Source: Antitrichia curtipendula
Taxonomy: Eukaryota > Streptophyta > Bryopsida > Hypnales > Leucodontaceae
DNA length: 64,000 bases
NCBI GenBank assembly: GCA_951230915.1
Contig: OX579634.1
Span: 1,054,001 to 1,118,000 of the forward strand
Reading direction: 5' to 3'
Part shown: positions 11,997-23,693 of the stretch, one piece after another
Layout: every line of letters begins with the position of its first letter
Numbering within the stretch: position 1 is the first letter of the stretch
Translations under genes and position numbers: made by a program
The notes under the pieces: generated by a model
What the model was told of the DNA's origin: nothing
Seen by the model: only the letters and a program-made list of their open reading frames with translations
Database searches by the model: none

Positions 11997-13130
11997 TTAA
12001 TCCCTAAAGAATTGTCTGTCCCCTCGGGGGACAATTTGGGTCCGGGCGGGTTCCTATAACCTCAATTTTTAGTGAAACTTTTTGAAACTTTTTGGAGATG
12101 TGAAATTATATGAGAGCTTTGTGGATATACAATTTTTATTTCAATCGGTGCCCGGAAGCAAAAGTTATGGAAAAATAAGCAAAATTGGAGTTTGGCAAGC
12201 AACACAAAAAATATCACAAAAAGTCAATTAAATTTTTAAATTTTTTTCCTAGAAGATATTATTTTTGTCTACATGTGAAGCTTTGATTCATTCTATTTGG
12301 ACTAGTGATGAGAAAGTTATGGACAATCTTAGTTTTTCGGGCAATCTAAGCTTCTTTTTGAAAAAATAGCTTATAGAACTCATTTTTTAATGCAATTTTT
12401 ACAATTTTTCAAAATAAATTTAGATAGGATTCAGTTTGCATGTTCAAACAATCTAACCATTGGAATCATTGTGTTTCAATTCCACCTTAAAGTTATTAAC
12501 AATATAATGTTCCCTTCAATTTTGAACCTACTTTTATTTAACAATTTTTTAATAAGTGAAAATTAATTTTTTTTTTCATTTTTTTTTCTAGATTCTCAAC
12601 TCAACTATTCAACATAAAATATTAGAAAAACATCATCTTCAATGCAAAAAATTTAAGTTAAGAAGATTCAAAGCCAAAAATTCTAGTTGAACAAGGTGCA
12701 AAATAACTTTTTTTTCTTCACTTTAAATGCAAATATCTTGCAATTTATGCGGTCAAAGTTCCTAAAATTTATTCTACACATTCTTATACTAGTCTAGTAT
12801 AAGATCCTACAGTTAGATATGCAAAAATAAAAAATAAAAAAAATCTAAAGTTTTTTTCTCTTTGCAATAGACATGGCAATTTTGAGTGTCTTTTGATGGA
12901 AGAAATGCCTTCATCAAGAAAGTTAGGGCATGCCAATATGGTGTTAATATGATGCAACAAAAGACTATTAAGCTAATTTGGTGCCAACCTTCATGCAAAC
13001 TCTATACATACTCAATATCAAACCTAACGTGGAGGTTGGTACCAAATTAGCTTAATAGCGTTTCAATGCACCATACTGGCATTATATTGGCATGCCCTAA
13101 ACTTTGTGATGTTGGTCCTTTAGGCGTTAA
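11997..13130. mobile_element. Inner TTAA-type element, 1134 bp, nested in another
   Basis: Left end TTAATCCCTAAAGAATTGTC, right end GGTCCTTTAGGCGTTAA. It belongs to the same broad family as its host element and itself contains the hairpin at 12919-13105. Confidence 0.75.
12919..13105. repeat. Foldback hairpin, about 72-bp arms and 42-base loop
   Basis: Arm 12919-12990 pairs with 13033-13105: TTAGGGCATGCCAATAT against its inverted form, and TATTAAGCTAATTTGGT against ACCAAATTAGCTTAATA. It interrupts the inner TTAA element just inside its right end. Confidence 0.8.
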
Positions 13131-13612
13131 TTTTGATTGCTAGAACAATCTTGCTATTGGAATTATTGTATTTCAAATCCATCATAGAGCTATTAACAAT
13201 TTAGTTTTTCCTTCAATCTTGAATTTACTTCTACTTAACAATTTTCTAATGAGTGAAATTTAAGTATTTTTCTATTGGATTTTTTACTCTAGATTTTAAA
13301 CTCAGTTCTTTACCATAAAATATTTATAAAATCAAAACTAGTAATGCAAAAAGTTTTAAGTTAAGAAGTTTTAAAGTCAAAGAATCTAGTTGAGCAAGGT
13401 GTAAAAAATTTATTTTCTTTACTTTAGATGCAAATATCTTTCCATCTACATGGTCAAAGTTTATGAAATTTCTTCTATGCATTTCAGTACTAGTCTAGTG
13501 CAAGATTGTATAGTTATATATGGGAAAAAAGAAAAGGATTTTTTTGTGCAATAGAAATGGTAGTTTGGGGTGTTTTTTTATGGAAAAAAGGCCTTGGAAC
13601 TTTAGAAATTAA

Positions 13613-14264
13613 TTTATGTAGAATCACATCCTAGAAGTCTGTAGACACTTAGAATTTCAGCACATTGCAGCTACATTATTAAAAGAAAATAATGCATGAC
13701 CACCACCTCATACAAACCCACCAAAGTATTGATACAACCTAGCCAAAAGTTTTAGCATGCCAACCAATAGTTTTGTTTAGATTTTCACTGAATCCCTTCT
13801 AGGCATCCAATAAGGAATTATTCCTCTTCTAAGGGGGAAAGGATCTAACCAATTAACAATGTTATGTGTATCCCCTATTTAGGAATGAGAGACATGTTCC
13901 TTGAGATATCCTCTACTGTCATTGATGAAGTGGGTAGGTAGGCTTAAAGAGACAGTTTACAAACCTCTTACCTAAAAGAGCGTTTTGCACCTTAGAATGT
14001 AAGCAAGTAAATTATCTACATGTGTGCTTTCAGACACAAAATTATCTATTATTAGTAGCTTTTATTCAAATATTGACAAATCTAGTACTTTTTTAAAGAG
14101 GATTTCGGCTATTTCATCTGTATTTTTCCAAACATTTTTCTGAATGTTAAAGGATCTAGTGTCCAAATTAGGCAATATTGTCTATGGCAAAAATTCTCCA
14201 AGGAAAATTTAGCAACCAATTACTCATGTATTATACCATAAATGAAGCTTACAAGGTTGATAGA
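13613..14264. other. AT-rich spacer
   Basis: Contains a lone right-end motif AATTAACAATGTTATG at 13851-13867, of the type seen in 37602-38398 and 62191-62441, with no left partner. Nothing else recognised. Confidence 0.35.
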
Positions 14265-14690
14265 TGGTAGAACTACCCATTCCTGCCTAGGGACCTAATT
14301 AAATCCAATCTATGGACTGCAATAATTTCCAACCAAGGTTGGAATACATTTTAAACCAAAGTTGGGAATGTATTTTTTACTATTTTTGCACATTGGGACT
14401 AATAAGATCATGACACATGTCTCAAAGTAATGAGCAAGAAATCAAGAAGTAGTGAGTGAGAAAATAGTTCTTGAATGATCGATTTGGGAAGACTATACAT
14501 TGAATATGGACTCAAACCAACTTTTAGCTTTCAAATTTTTTAATAATTTCAATTCAAGGCACAAAATTACCAAAAATTTGCAATCCCTATGATTTTTATC
14601 TTTGTATATGGCAAAAAGTTTACATTGCTTTATACTGCTGCATATAATGGAAGGAATCGCTTAAGTGATTGGCTATAGGTGGCTCTACCA
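14265..14690. mobile_element. Dispersed element X, complete copy, 426 bp
   Basis: Terminal inverted repeats TGGTAGAACTACCCAT on the left and ATAGGTGGCTCTACCA on the right. Partial copies at 10170-10595 and 45975-46395. No coding sequence; superfamily undetermined. Confidence 0.65.
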
Positions 14691-15471
14691 TATAAGGTGA
14701 GTGCTAGTTCCATTTTATGGTCTGGCCAAGATTACTTTTTTCAATTTCAGTTTGACTATTGTAAAAAACGGGATTCTAAAACATTTTGTTTGACAATCAG
14801 TAAAGTAAGTTGTTGCAGAAGTCAACTTCTTCATATTCTTACTTGAAATGCACACCTTCTTAACATGATAATCTAAAGTTCTTCTTAAGTACATTTGTAA
14901 TCAACATTTTAAAAATTCAATGATAATTTATAAGATGATCCAAAATACACATGCTAAGAGAAATTAAAATCCCTTTTTCAATTACCAACAAGCCTTAACT
15001 AAAAACAAAAGAATATGATATTAGGAACCATCTTTAGGTACTTATAAAGTAGATTTAGGTGTAATTAGAGCATCATCAATTGATCATAGTACTTGGCTCA
15101 TTTCAACAAATCCATTGTGGAAAGGCAACATTTGAAGTCCAATGAGGGCTTTGTAAATGAAATTTTGGTATTGTACCGTGATAAAAAGGTTCCTTTGCAT
15201 GACATTTTTGTATATTTATTGTAGATTCTACTAGGCACAACAAATTTTGGTCAACATTATTCATGACCTTCCTCCCCCTCAAATGTATCCATCTATTATT
15301 ATCAGCTCCATCAAAGTTAGAAGCTTGCCACCATAGCCTAATTTGCCTTTATGGACAAGTTTGAGTGCGTCATTGTCCTTATATGGAGGTTGCATTAGAC
15401 ATGATGTGGGTTGTCTACTAATTGAAGATATGCATTTTACTAAGTCTAAATAGGTTCCAAGTTGAGAGGTG
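14691..15471. other. AT-rich spacer
   Basis: No gene or repeat boundary seen, except a fragment TTTAGGTGTAATTA at about 15055 that resembles a TAACTACACC MITE end. Confidence 0.35.
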
Positions 15472-15938
15472 CACTATAAGAAAACCACATTTTTGGTGAT
15501 GCTTTTCCACTAACGTGCGATGTCAGATAAAACATGAAGATATCAAAGGACATCTGGCCCAATAAGGAAGATTTTTGTGGATGTTGCAAAAAACATTAAC
15601 ATGTTACTGTAAATCCAAGTTGATATTATCATTGCCGCTAACATTTTCTTTGACATGACTAAAGACATACTAATGTTTTTGGAACGTCCAAAAAATATAG
15701 ACTGCCACGTTAGCAAGAAGACCAATTTTGAATATGGATAAGTTAGTAAAAATTACTATGGTCTATGATAAAATGTTGACCATATGTGAAAAATTTAGGG
15801 GAAGGACAACCACATGGCATACTTTACAAAAAAAGGGAAATGGATGTATACCATGGATGAAAAGAGATGGTTTTTATACAAGTGGGTGCTAGGAAGTAAG
15901 ACAATCCATATGGGATATGTAAAGCAAGAATTGTATTA

Positions 15939-16348
15939 AGGTAGGATGCTCTAAAAGCGACCGGCTTCTTCAAATCAACCCTACAAAATGGTACTAAATA
16001 GATATGAGTTGGTCTTTAAATGGACCACTTTATTCATTGATTGAACCCTCCAAAAAAGTATTCTTTATTGCAAGAGCCAGTCATTGGCCTAGATTTCCTC
16101 AAATCACTTTAGAAGTTGTAAGTGGATGCATTTTGGGAGACCTAGGGTCACAAATAGGTACCTACAACTGAAATCTTTGAAAATTCATAACTAATTCAAA
16201 AATGCTTCAAAAAATATGAAACGAATTGGGTTAAGTTTGGCATCCATTTTTCTTTCTCTGAAAAATGAGTGAAAAATATTTCTATTCATGCAAACCTACT
16301 CAAAAGATGGACCAGCCCTTAAATGGGCGCTTTTAGAGCATCCTACCT
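15939..16348. mobile_element. TA-flanked MITE, 410-bp subfamily, nested in CACTA
   Basis: Termini AGGTAGGATGCTCTAAAAGC and GCTTTTAGAGCATCCTACCT between TA dinucleotides. The CACTA copy at 1-1210 provides the empty site (near 397), where one dinucleotide replaces the whole insert. A sister of identical length is at 49370-49779. Confidence 0.85.
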
Positions 16349-16483
16349 TAAATATAAAATGTCTGAAACGTCTAGTTTTGTAAACAACATTGAGATGTCT
16401 AAAATAATGTTGAGACTTACAAAAGTCAAGTTCCCATATTCTAGTTATCCCATATTTTTGTCTCACTATGGACGGACAATGGA

Positions 16484-16491
16484 TATAAATA
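16484..16491 (+). promoter_or_regulatory. TATA box inside CACTA copy 2
   Basis: TATAAATA with the same flanks as 551-558. The third copy has TATAAATA at 19188-19195. Confidence 0.5.
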
Positions 16492-17033
16492 GGACCTCGC
16501 AATCCATAATTCTCATTAACTTTTAATGAAGAAATTCCTTCATTTGGCCATTAAATTTTTTCTTGATGGTAGATAATAAGTGGTTTTTTATTCTTGTTGA
16601 ATTCAACAATTATTCTTGTTTATTTTATTTTTAAATTAGTATTTTCTATTGACCTTATCTTATGGATATGGTATGCAACAATCAATGTCTCCAAAAACAT
16701 CTATCTAAACGTCTAAATTGACGTTTCAAAAATTAAATTAAAATTCTTAAATGGCATGAAAGTGTGCTAACAAGGCAGGCCACATTAGATTTTGGTGGCG
16801 CTGAGTTATCCGCCAAATGGTGCATCATGGGATTCTTGGAAGACCATGTTTTGGGGGATGTCATAAAAAAACAAGGTCAAAAAGAACATGTTTTCTAAAA
16901 ATTTGGCACATTTTTTGCCCGTCCAGTATGACGGGTTTTAGGTGACATCTACGTTGATTACCTTTGCGTCAGAACGAATGCTAGGCCACGTTTTTTTGGA
17001 CATCACAAAAAACATCAGTTTCTTATAGTGGTG

Positions 17034-17915
17034 GTTAGGCATGCTGGGTAGTTAGCCTCGCAAGGGGGATAGATTCTTTGGGTAGTTGGCCTTGTTGGGG
17101 GGGTAAACTCTTGAGGTTGCTAGCCTTGTTAGGTGGTTAGGGTTCGTTGGACATTTGTCCCATATCATTCAATCATTGGTAGCATTAAATCCTTTCAACG
17201 GGTACTTAAAAGCTAAGCTCTCTCTTTTTGAGTCTCTTGCTTTCTTGTATTGTAGGATTTTTGGATTTCTTTTGATTTTGATACTTGACATTTTTCAAGA
17301 TCATATTTTTTGTGAGTTGTATTTTTTGTTGAAAGTTTTTGTTGAGCTTTGTTGCAAACTACTTTTACTTTTGTGGATTTTTACAAAGATTATACTTTAG
17401 AGCTTAGGAGGGTGCATAGTAGGCAAACTTGAAAGGATTTCAAGTGCTACTATTTGTCTTGCCTAGTTTTTCCTCATTTTTCTTGTTCCCTCAGCTTGCT
17501 ACTTTATTGTTGGTTTATGCAGTACTCGACCTTGGCTATTGATTTTTGTGAGGTGTTTGTTGTGCAAGTTCTATGGTGCTCTGATTGAAGTTGTCTAATA
17601 ACTTTGGGGTCCGATGTTTTGGTTCAAGCCGTGATACCAATGGCATGGGGGAGGTACCTTGTGCCAAATCCAAGCCTTGTTTACAGTAACCTTCCGAATG
17701 ACGTCACGCATATTTTCGAGACGTGCTTGTTGTAGTCCCTTTCATGACAAGTTTCACTTAATCCGCTAGAGGAAGACACCGTAGTGTCCTTGATGCTTAC
17801 CAATGTTGTGCCTGATGTAGTTAGCGATGGTGAGCGTTGCGTCACAGGGAAGAAGAAGAAACAAGATTATGCCACCAATGTGCGGAAGAGAAGAAAACGT
17901 GATGCGCCCACAATC
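17034..17915. other. 5' flank of the hAT pseudogene
   Basis: Starts with imperfect repeats of GTAGTTGGCCTTGTT-like units (17040-17140), then T-rich sequence. Probably the leader part of the old hAT element. No gene or terminal repeat recognised. Confidence 0.3.
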
Positions 17916-18527
17916 ATGCAGAGGTGATAAGAGGTCTGGGCGTGCAAATTTGCTTGGGTAGAGGGCAAGTTTGATTCTAGAGGCAATTTGATTGGAGTCA
18001 TCTACCAAAATTGCACAACAATCACTAGTACGAAGAAGATGATGGTTTCCAAGCTTAACAATCTTGAGAAACACGAAGGTAAGCGGATGTATAGGGAAAA
18101 TGGGGTGTCGCTGCCGCATTTGAAGAAAGGCTATACATTCTTGAAGGTGTGCTGCAAACATGTGAAGCATTGTAATTGTGGGCAAGCCGCAAGCCAAGGT
18201 ATAACGTGTCCGATTAGTTTACTTATGGTCTAGAAGACGAGTTAAAGAAGAAGGGAGCTCAATATTCAACTCTCTTCCAAATTCTTACTCGTGGCCATCC
18301 TATGTGATTATCAAAGAGAGAAGATTTTGCTTAGACATTTGAAAGTGAGATGATTGCCTTGACAGCATTGGTAAAAATCTACTAGCTAGGAGATGAGCAA
18401 ACATTTGCACGCTTCCCTCCTGACCGTTTTGAAGGGTGTTGTACGGTCGGCCAAGATAATTTCGATTAGTGCCAATGAGATTACTGCAATTGACAATACC
18501 TCTTGGATCAGTGCATGTGTATTTCAT

Positions 18528-19829
18528 CACTATAAGAAATCTCTATTTTTTTGGACATTAGCAGCAAACACATATGTTTTTCAAAACAAGAGTACGGATA
18601 TAGGATTGCAGCCATGAAAGGCAAAATGAGTTGGATGTTCCAAAAAATGTTTAAATGTCACAGGTAGAAGGAGTTGATGTTCTATGTGACAATGATGTTC
18701 TGAAAGACATTGAAAAACACGCAATCATGTTTTGTACAACATCCAAGAAAACATAGAACTGCCATGTTGGCAAGGGGTTTTGGTTTAACTTTGAATAAGT
18801 TAGTGAAAATGACTATGGGCTGAGGTAAGACCCTAACCAAATGTGAAAACATAGGGGTCGGGCAGCCACGTGGCGTGTTTTAAAAAATAATTAAATAATT
18901 AAAATTTTAAAATTTTAAAAAATAATTTAAAATGGCACTTGACGTAGCATTTGAATGACATGGTATCCAACAAGGATGAAGTGGCATGCCACTTCAACAC
19001 ACTTTGACACCATTTGAAAATTTGAATAGTGTTTTTTTGACATCATTTGAGACATCGACTAAAACATCAACTAAGACATCAATTGAGACGTCTACATCTT
19101 TTTTGCAACGTCAAGTTTGACAAATTTGTAAAATTCAAAAAATTTACGTATTTCACATAGTTTGTCTTCCTTTCTACCATCCCACTGTATAAATAGTTTG
19201 TTTTTTCATGTCAATATACACATAATAAGTGATTTTTTAAGCCATGCAACATAAATATCAAATATGGTGTATGATGTATGATGTATAATGTATAGTGTAC
19301 TATGTATGATGTATAATATATATTTTGTATTATATATGGTATACTATGTATGGTGTATGTCAAAGTTGATGTTGCAAAATGTTTAGACATTGAAGCCGCT
19401 ATCTCAAAAAACATCTCAAAAAACTTCTAGATGTCTAAGTTGATGTTGCTAAAAACAATATCATAATTTTTCTTGATGTCTAAGTTGATGTTGCTCAAAA
19501 CAATGTTAATCTTTTTAGACAACATGACATCAATTGCCACATCATCTCCGGTTTGGTTGAAAAAATCCCATCTTGCACTGTCCACCAACATGGCGCTTAC
19601 GTGGAGACGACGTGGTTGCCACATGGTGCACTTTTGGCTCCTTCTTTGACCATGTTTGTGCAGGTGTTGCACTAAAAACATGGCATGTTTTCTAAAATTT
19701 TACCATGTTTTTTGTCACATCAATCTTGACAGATTTTTTTGGACATCAACAAGGGCATGCCTAATGTTAGAAAAAATATGTTTATATATTTTTTAGCTTG
19801 TCCCAAAAAACGCGGGGTTTCTTTTAGTA
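18528..19829. mobile_element. CACTA-type non-autonomous element inside the hAT pseudogene, 1302 bp
   Basis: Begins CACTATAAGAAATC; the right end is slightly decayed (GGGTTTCTTTTAGTA). Flanked by CAT duplications (18525-18527 and 19830-19832). It has subterminal GACATC/GACGTC repeats, a tandem GACATC-ACTAA array near 19040-19090 and a TGTATGATG-rich stretch at 19260-19360. The hAT reading frame continues across it when the element and one CAT are ignored. Confidence 0.9.
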
Positions 19830-20858
19830 CATGGACAATTGGGAATGAGTGTCACACTGCTGCACTTATTCTATGTATCTAAAGGGGGCACCGTGGACCA
19901 CCTTACCAATATCATTATACATGCATTGTTAGATGAGGGAGGTCTCCTTCACAAGCAAATTGCATCTAAACTTGTTTGTTTTGGGGTTGATGGAGTTAGT
20001 ACCTTCCAGGGTCCAAAAAACGGTGTTACCACCCATATTCGTGACAAGTGGGCTCCCTTCACGTTGGAGGCTAGTTGCGTAAGTCACAAAATAAATTTAG
20101 TCCTGGAGAGTCTCTCCAAGTATCCTATGGTGTTGAGGCTTGAGGGTGTGTTCCAATTGGTATACTCTTACTTCTAGTGCAATAACAAAAGACATGCTAA
20201 GCTACATAAGCTCACAAATCTCATAGAAACTAAAGGTAACAAAATGGTTTGCAACGTCAAAACGTGTTGGACCTCCATGAGGAGTCCATCACAACAAATA
20301 GCAACTGAATACATGACCCTGTTTGTAAAAAATGAGGGGCTATGACCGGAAGGCTTAAGCATAAATTTATTATCAGGACTGGTGATAATTTTGACTTGCT
20401 TTTTGACATTGAGGTGCTATTGTACTTGGTTGTTTCCATTCCATTGGTGAACACAGTTCACAACTTGATCAAGCTCTCTCAAGCACATGACATTTTCATC
20501 TATGATTTCTTGCAAGCAGTGAAAGTCTGCCAGCAAGAGCTTGCATGGTTGTTCATTGACAAGTCCATTGCTTCCAACAAGCAAGACTTTCCCCGTTACA
20601 ATGATCTTGTGCTTTTGCAATGCAAAGACGTTCTTCTATAGTGGAAGCTTCTCCCTAGCGACTCATGTATCTCACACCTTTAATTTGATCTTTCTGTTAC
20701 AACAATGTATGCATGTTGTCATGACTCGCAAACCGGTGAGCACATTTTTGTGATCCAATAAGATTTCTATTGATTCCAAGATAACATTGAGTGCCAATTT
20801 GCAAGTAAGTTTTTAATTTTGGTTTTCAAAAAAAAATTGCCTTTCCATTTTAATTTGG

Positions 20859-21170
20859 GATGTCAGATTTTCATTCCCTATATTTTTTTAGTTGCTTCAT
20901 TGATGTTTACCTTGTTGTTCTTTACATGTATTGCACAAGCATTTTAGTTTTGGACATCAGATTTTGCTTAGTTTTGAATTTGGACATCAAATTTTAATTC
21001 CCAATTTTTTTTTGTTTGAGCTGCTTTAGTGATGCTTGCCTTCTTCATCTTCCCTAATATTGCACAACCGTATCAGTTTTGGATGTCAAATTTTAATTCC
21101 CATTTTCTTTTGAGTTGGTTCATTGGTACTTGCCTTCTTGTTCTTACCAAATATCGCACAATCACTGTGC
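20859..21170. repeat. Tandem repeat of about 100-120 bp in the hAT intron region
   Basis: Units starting at 20859, 20983 and 21082 (GATGTCAGATTTT, GACATCAAATTTTAATTCCC, GATGTCAAATTTTAATTCCC), each followed by TTGATG/TTGCCTTCTT and an ATTGCACAA block; a partial unit is at 20953. It lies between the two last hAT coding segments, where an intron would be expected (donor-like CAAGTAAGT at about 20805). Confidence 0.6.
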
Positions 21171-21318
21171 AATGAACTAGAGCGCCACTTTCCTCAATAG
21201 GAACTCCTCTATGCCTTTGGAATAATTTATCCCCAATATTAGAGGCAAGAAGGGGCTGAGGCAAGCTTTGCTCATCACTTGGCTATTTTAAAGAATTTCT
21301 ACAGTCATGCAAAGAATG

Positions 21319-22258
21319 TTAACCCCTAAAGGTCAGGAAATATATTTTCATCAAAACCGCTCCAAAACTGCTAATTTTAATACAAGTACCAAATTTTAGA
21401 AAAAAATATTTTTGGAAAAATGTAGCCGTAGGATCTTGTGTTAAACTAGTTTGAGAAGTTGTGGAAAAAAAATTCAGAAATTTCCACCATGTGGATTGCA
21501 AGATAATAGCATTTGAATTGACAAAAAAACAACATTTGTCCCTGCGAAAATCCAGGCAGCTGCACTTCACAAGGTCACATTTGTATGACAAAATGTCCAA
21601 AATGGTGGTTACTCTTTGGATTCATTCTTCAAGTCAAATTGGCTACATGCTTGGAAAATTTCAAATCATTTGGAGTAGTAAAATATATAGAAAAAAAATA
21701 GTAAGTAGAAAGACGTAGAGAATGTTCAAAACACTAAATTGTTAAGAATTTAACTATGGAATTGAAAAATGACAATCCCAACGGTTCTAATGTTGTAATA
21801 AACAATCTACACCCAATGTATTTGTTTTTTTCAAAAATATTGAAAATTGAGTTAAATAAAGGACTTCAAAGTTTATCTTAGAGAAGAGATTGTAAAACTA
21901 CCTTCAAACTAAAACTCTTCATAACTTTCATCTCATTCATCAAAATTGAATGATTCAAATCTTCCCATATATAAATAAATCTAAAGAACCAATTTCAAAT
22001 TTTTATTTGAAAAAAAGAAGTGATTTTTAAAGAAGTTTTTTCAGCTACCGGGCTGCCCGCCAACCAATGAAAATGACATATCATGCAATAACTTTTTACT
22101 TATGTAGTCAAAAGTTATGAAAATTGTTGGGCCTTAAAGCTACTCCTCAGGAACATCTTATTTGAAATTTTCAAAGAAAAAAATAAAAATTTGGTCGTAG
22201 TGAGCTACCCAAAATCGCTATGTTGTCAAAAAACGGTGTTTGGTCCTTTAGGAGTTAA
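21319..22258. mobile_element. TTAA-type element inside the hAT pseudogene, 940 bp
   Basis: Left end TTAACCCCTAAAGGTC, right end GGTCCTTTAGGAGTTAA. Related along its length to 55632-56561 and, inverted, to 49943-50348 and 1211-1771. The hAT frame runs on (HAKNV then NKDQPL) if the insert and one TTAA are ignored. Confidence 0.85.
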
Positions 22259-22660
22259 CAAGGACCAGCCTCTGTATGAGGGTGGCAACCCTCATACCCC
22301 GCACCCTCCAAATGCTATCAGTTTCTAATGTTGACTTGCAATAAGGTTTGTTTAAAGTAACCATGCATGCCAATTGTGAGGCAGCTTGCAGCTTGCCCTT
22401 GCACGTCAATCTGGTGGTCAAATTGTGGCACAAACTTTCATAGCCACACCACTTGTGTAAGCTTATATATGAGTATTTCAAACTTGCGGAAACTGGGTGT
22501 TGTTGGGTACTTGGGTTTGTTGAAGATGAGAGATGTTCTTTTACTTTGAAGATCTTGATATTCTATCAGAGAAGTAGATTGAAGAAGCACTTGTCCCTTG
22601 TGTGTATGTTTGGCTAGAAGTATTTTTTCCTATAGAATTTTCTTTACACGATAACTATTA

Positions 22661-23402
22661 ATTAATGGAAAATTGTTGTTAAGGTCGGCCGGCAAAGGGA
22701 TTTGTGACTTAGATGCATCATTGCAACGTAGTAGTATCCTTGCCATTCCATTTGTTTTTCCTTAGTTTTCATGAAGGTTCGCCAACCTTGCCGCTCATGT
22801 TTCTTTGATTGCCAGCTTCATCTTTATGGGATCATTCTTTTGCAAACTATGTTGCGAAGTGGAGACTGGTAACTCCTGTGAGGTATAAGTTCGAAGAGCT
22901 ACTAGCCTGCGAGGATTGTGACGCCTAAGTAGCAATTTTTTTTAGCCCTAATTATTTCTACTAATATGGCATGTTTGTTTGTGTGCAAAATACTAACACT
23001 GGGTTTTGGGCAATCTTGCATATGGCAAGAAGGGTTCAACTCCCTAGTTAGTGATAAAGTATGTCACTCAAGCATGTCATTCCAAAATTTCCTAAAAATA
23101 ACCGTTCATTGCACAAAATTTTAAAATGAACACCTTCCAAAAGTCTTTCACAACAAAATCACCAATCTCAAACAATTATTTGTATCACTTAGTGCTTCCA
23201 AGAAGCACAAAAGACCACAAGTAGCCACGACTGCACTTCTTAATTTCATGCAGGGTTGCAAGTTTAACACTAGTGCCAAAAAAAAATGTAGTGGAATTAT
23301 CATTTTTTTCTCAACAAGTTCATGTTTTTTGTAAAAAAAAATACCATGTCACGAAAATAGCTTCCCTTTTGTTTGGGTACAGTGTTCCTGCTAATTATCC
23401 TA
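22661..23402. other. Spacer downstream of the hAT pseudogene
   Basis: May include the 3' end of the hAT element; no terminal repeat recognised. No gene. Confidence 0.3.
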
Positions 23403-23404
23403 TA

Positions 23405-23691
23405 AGGTAGGGTGGCTCTAAAAGCGGCCTCTAACACAGAGGTACATTCTACTTTCTTCAATGTACCAACATTGTACATTTCAAGAGGGGTCGCTATTGT
23501 AAATCATTGTGTTTCAACTTCAAAAATTTGTAACTAATTCCACGAAGGTCCAAAAAATATGAAACGACTTGGATTAGATGCCAATTCCATTTTTCTTCCT
23601 AGTAAAATTGACTGAAAATTGCTTCAAGGAGTTTATCTTCCCTGAAAATGCAATCAGCTCTTCAAAGGGTTGCTTCAAAAGCCTCCTACCG
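23405..23691. mobile_element. TA-flanked MITE, 287 bp
   Basis: Left end AGGTAGGGTGGCTCTAAAAG and right end CTTCAAAAGCCTCCTACCG, between TA dinucleotides. Related relics at 9880-10165 and 44466-44733. Confidence 0.7.
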
Positions 23692-23693
23692 TA

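Larger units (their letters stand above)
11578..13612. mobile_element. Outer TTAA-type element, split by an inner one
   Basis: The left part 11578-11996 begins TTAAGTCCCAAAGCCC. The right part 13131-13612 resumes with TTTTGATTGCTAGAACAATC and ends GGAACTTTAGAAATTAA. The two parts join into one member of the family of 7276-8184; the inner insert is 11997-13130. Confidence 0.75.
15472..17030. mobile_element. CACTA-type non-autonomous element, complete, 1559 bp
   Basis: Begins CACTATAAGAAAACC and ends GTTTCTTATAGTG, flanked by the 3-bp duplication GTG (15469-15471 and 17031-17033). It has the same internal blocks as 1-1210, including the promoter-like block at 16440-16540. A 410-bp TA-flanked MITE is nested at 15939-16348. 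No transposase gene. Confidence 0.9.
17916..22660 (+). pseudogene. Decayed hAT-superfamily transposase, split by two later transposons
   Basis: Order of recognisable pieces: an N-terminal region (17931-18230; FAWVEG, then a Cys-x2-Cys-like YQNC and LEKHEGKR) resembling the zinc-finger region of plant hAT proteins; a region reaching NEITAIDNTSW at about 18468-18500; after the CACTA insertion, GVDGVSTFQGPKNGV and WAPF...CVSHKINLV (about 19985-20100), typical of the catalytic core; then a frame change to LLFDIEVLL and ...FIYDFLQAVKVCQQ (20342-20640); a degraded exon with ELERHFPQ and FGIIYPQY (about 21168-21330); and a C-terminal hATC region with MHANCEAA (22363) and VEDERC (22519-22536). At least six in-frame stops and one frameshift make it non-functional. 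The CACTA element at 18528-19829 and the TTAA element at 21319-22258 both interrupt it, and the reading frame continues across each junction when the insert and one copy of its target duplication are ignored. The element's own terminal repeats were not found. Confidence 0.85.

Noticed and set aside
17766..18197. Minus ORF of 143 codons
   Set aside because: Antisense to the N-terminal part of the hAT pseudogene.
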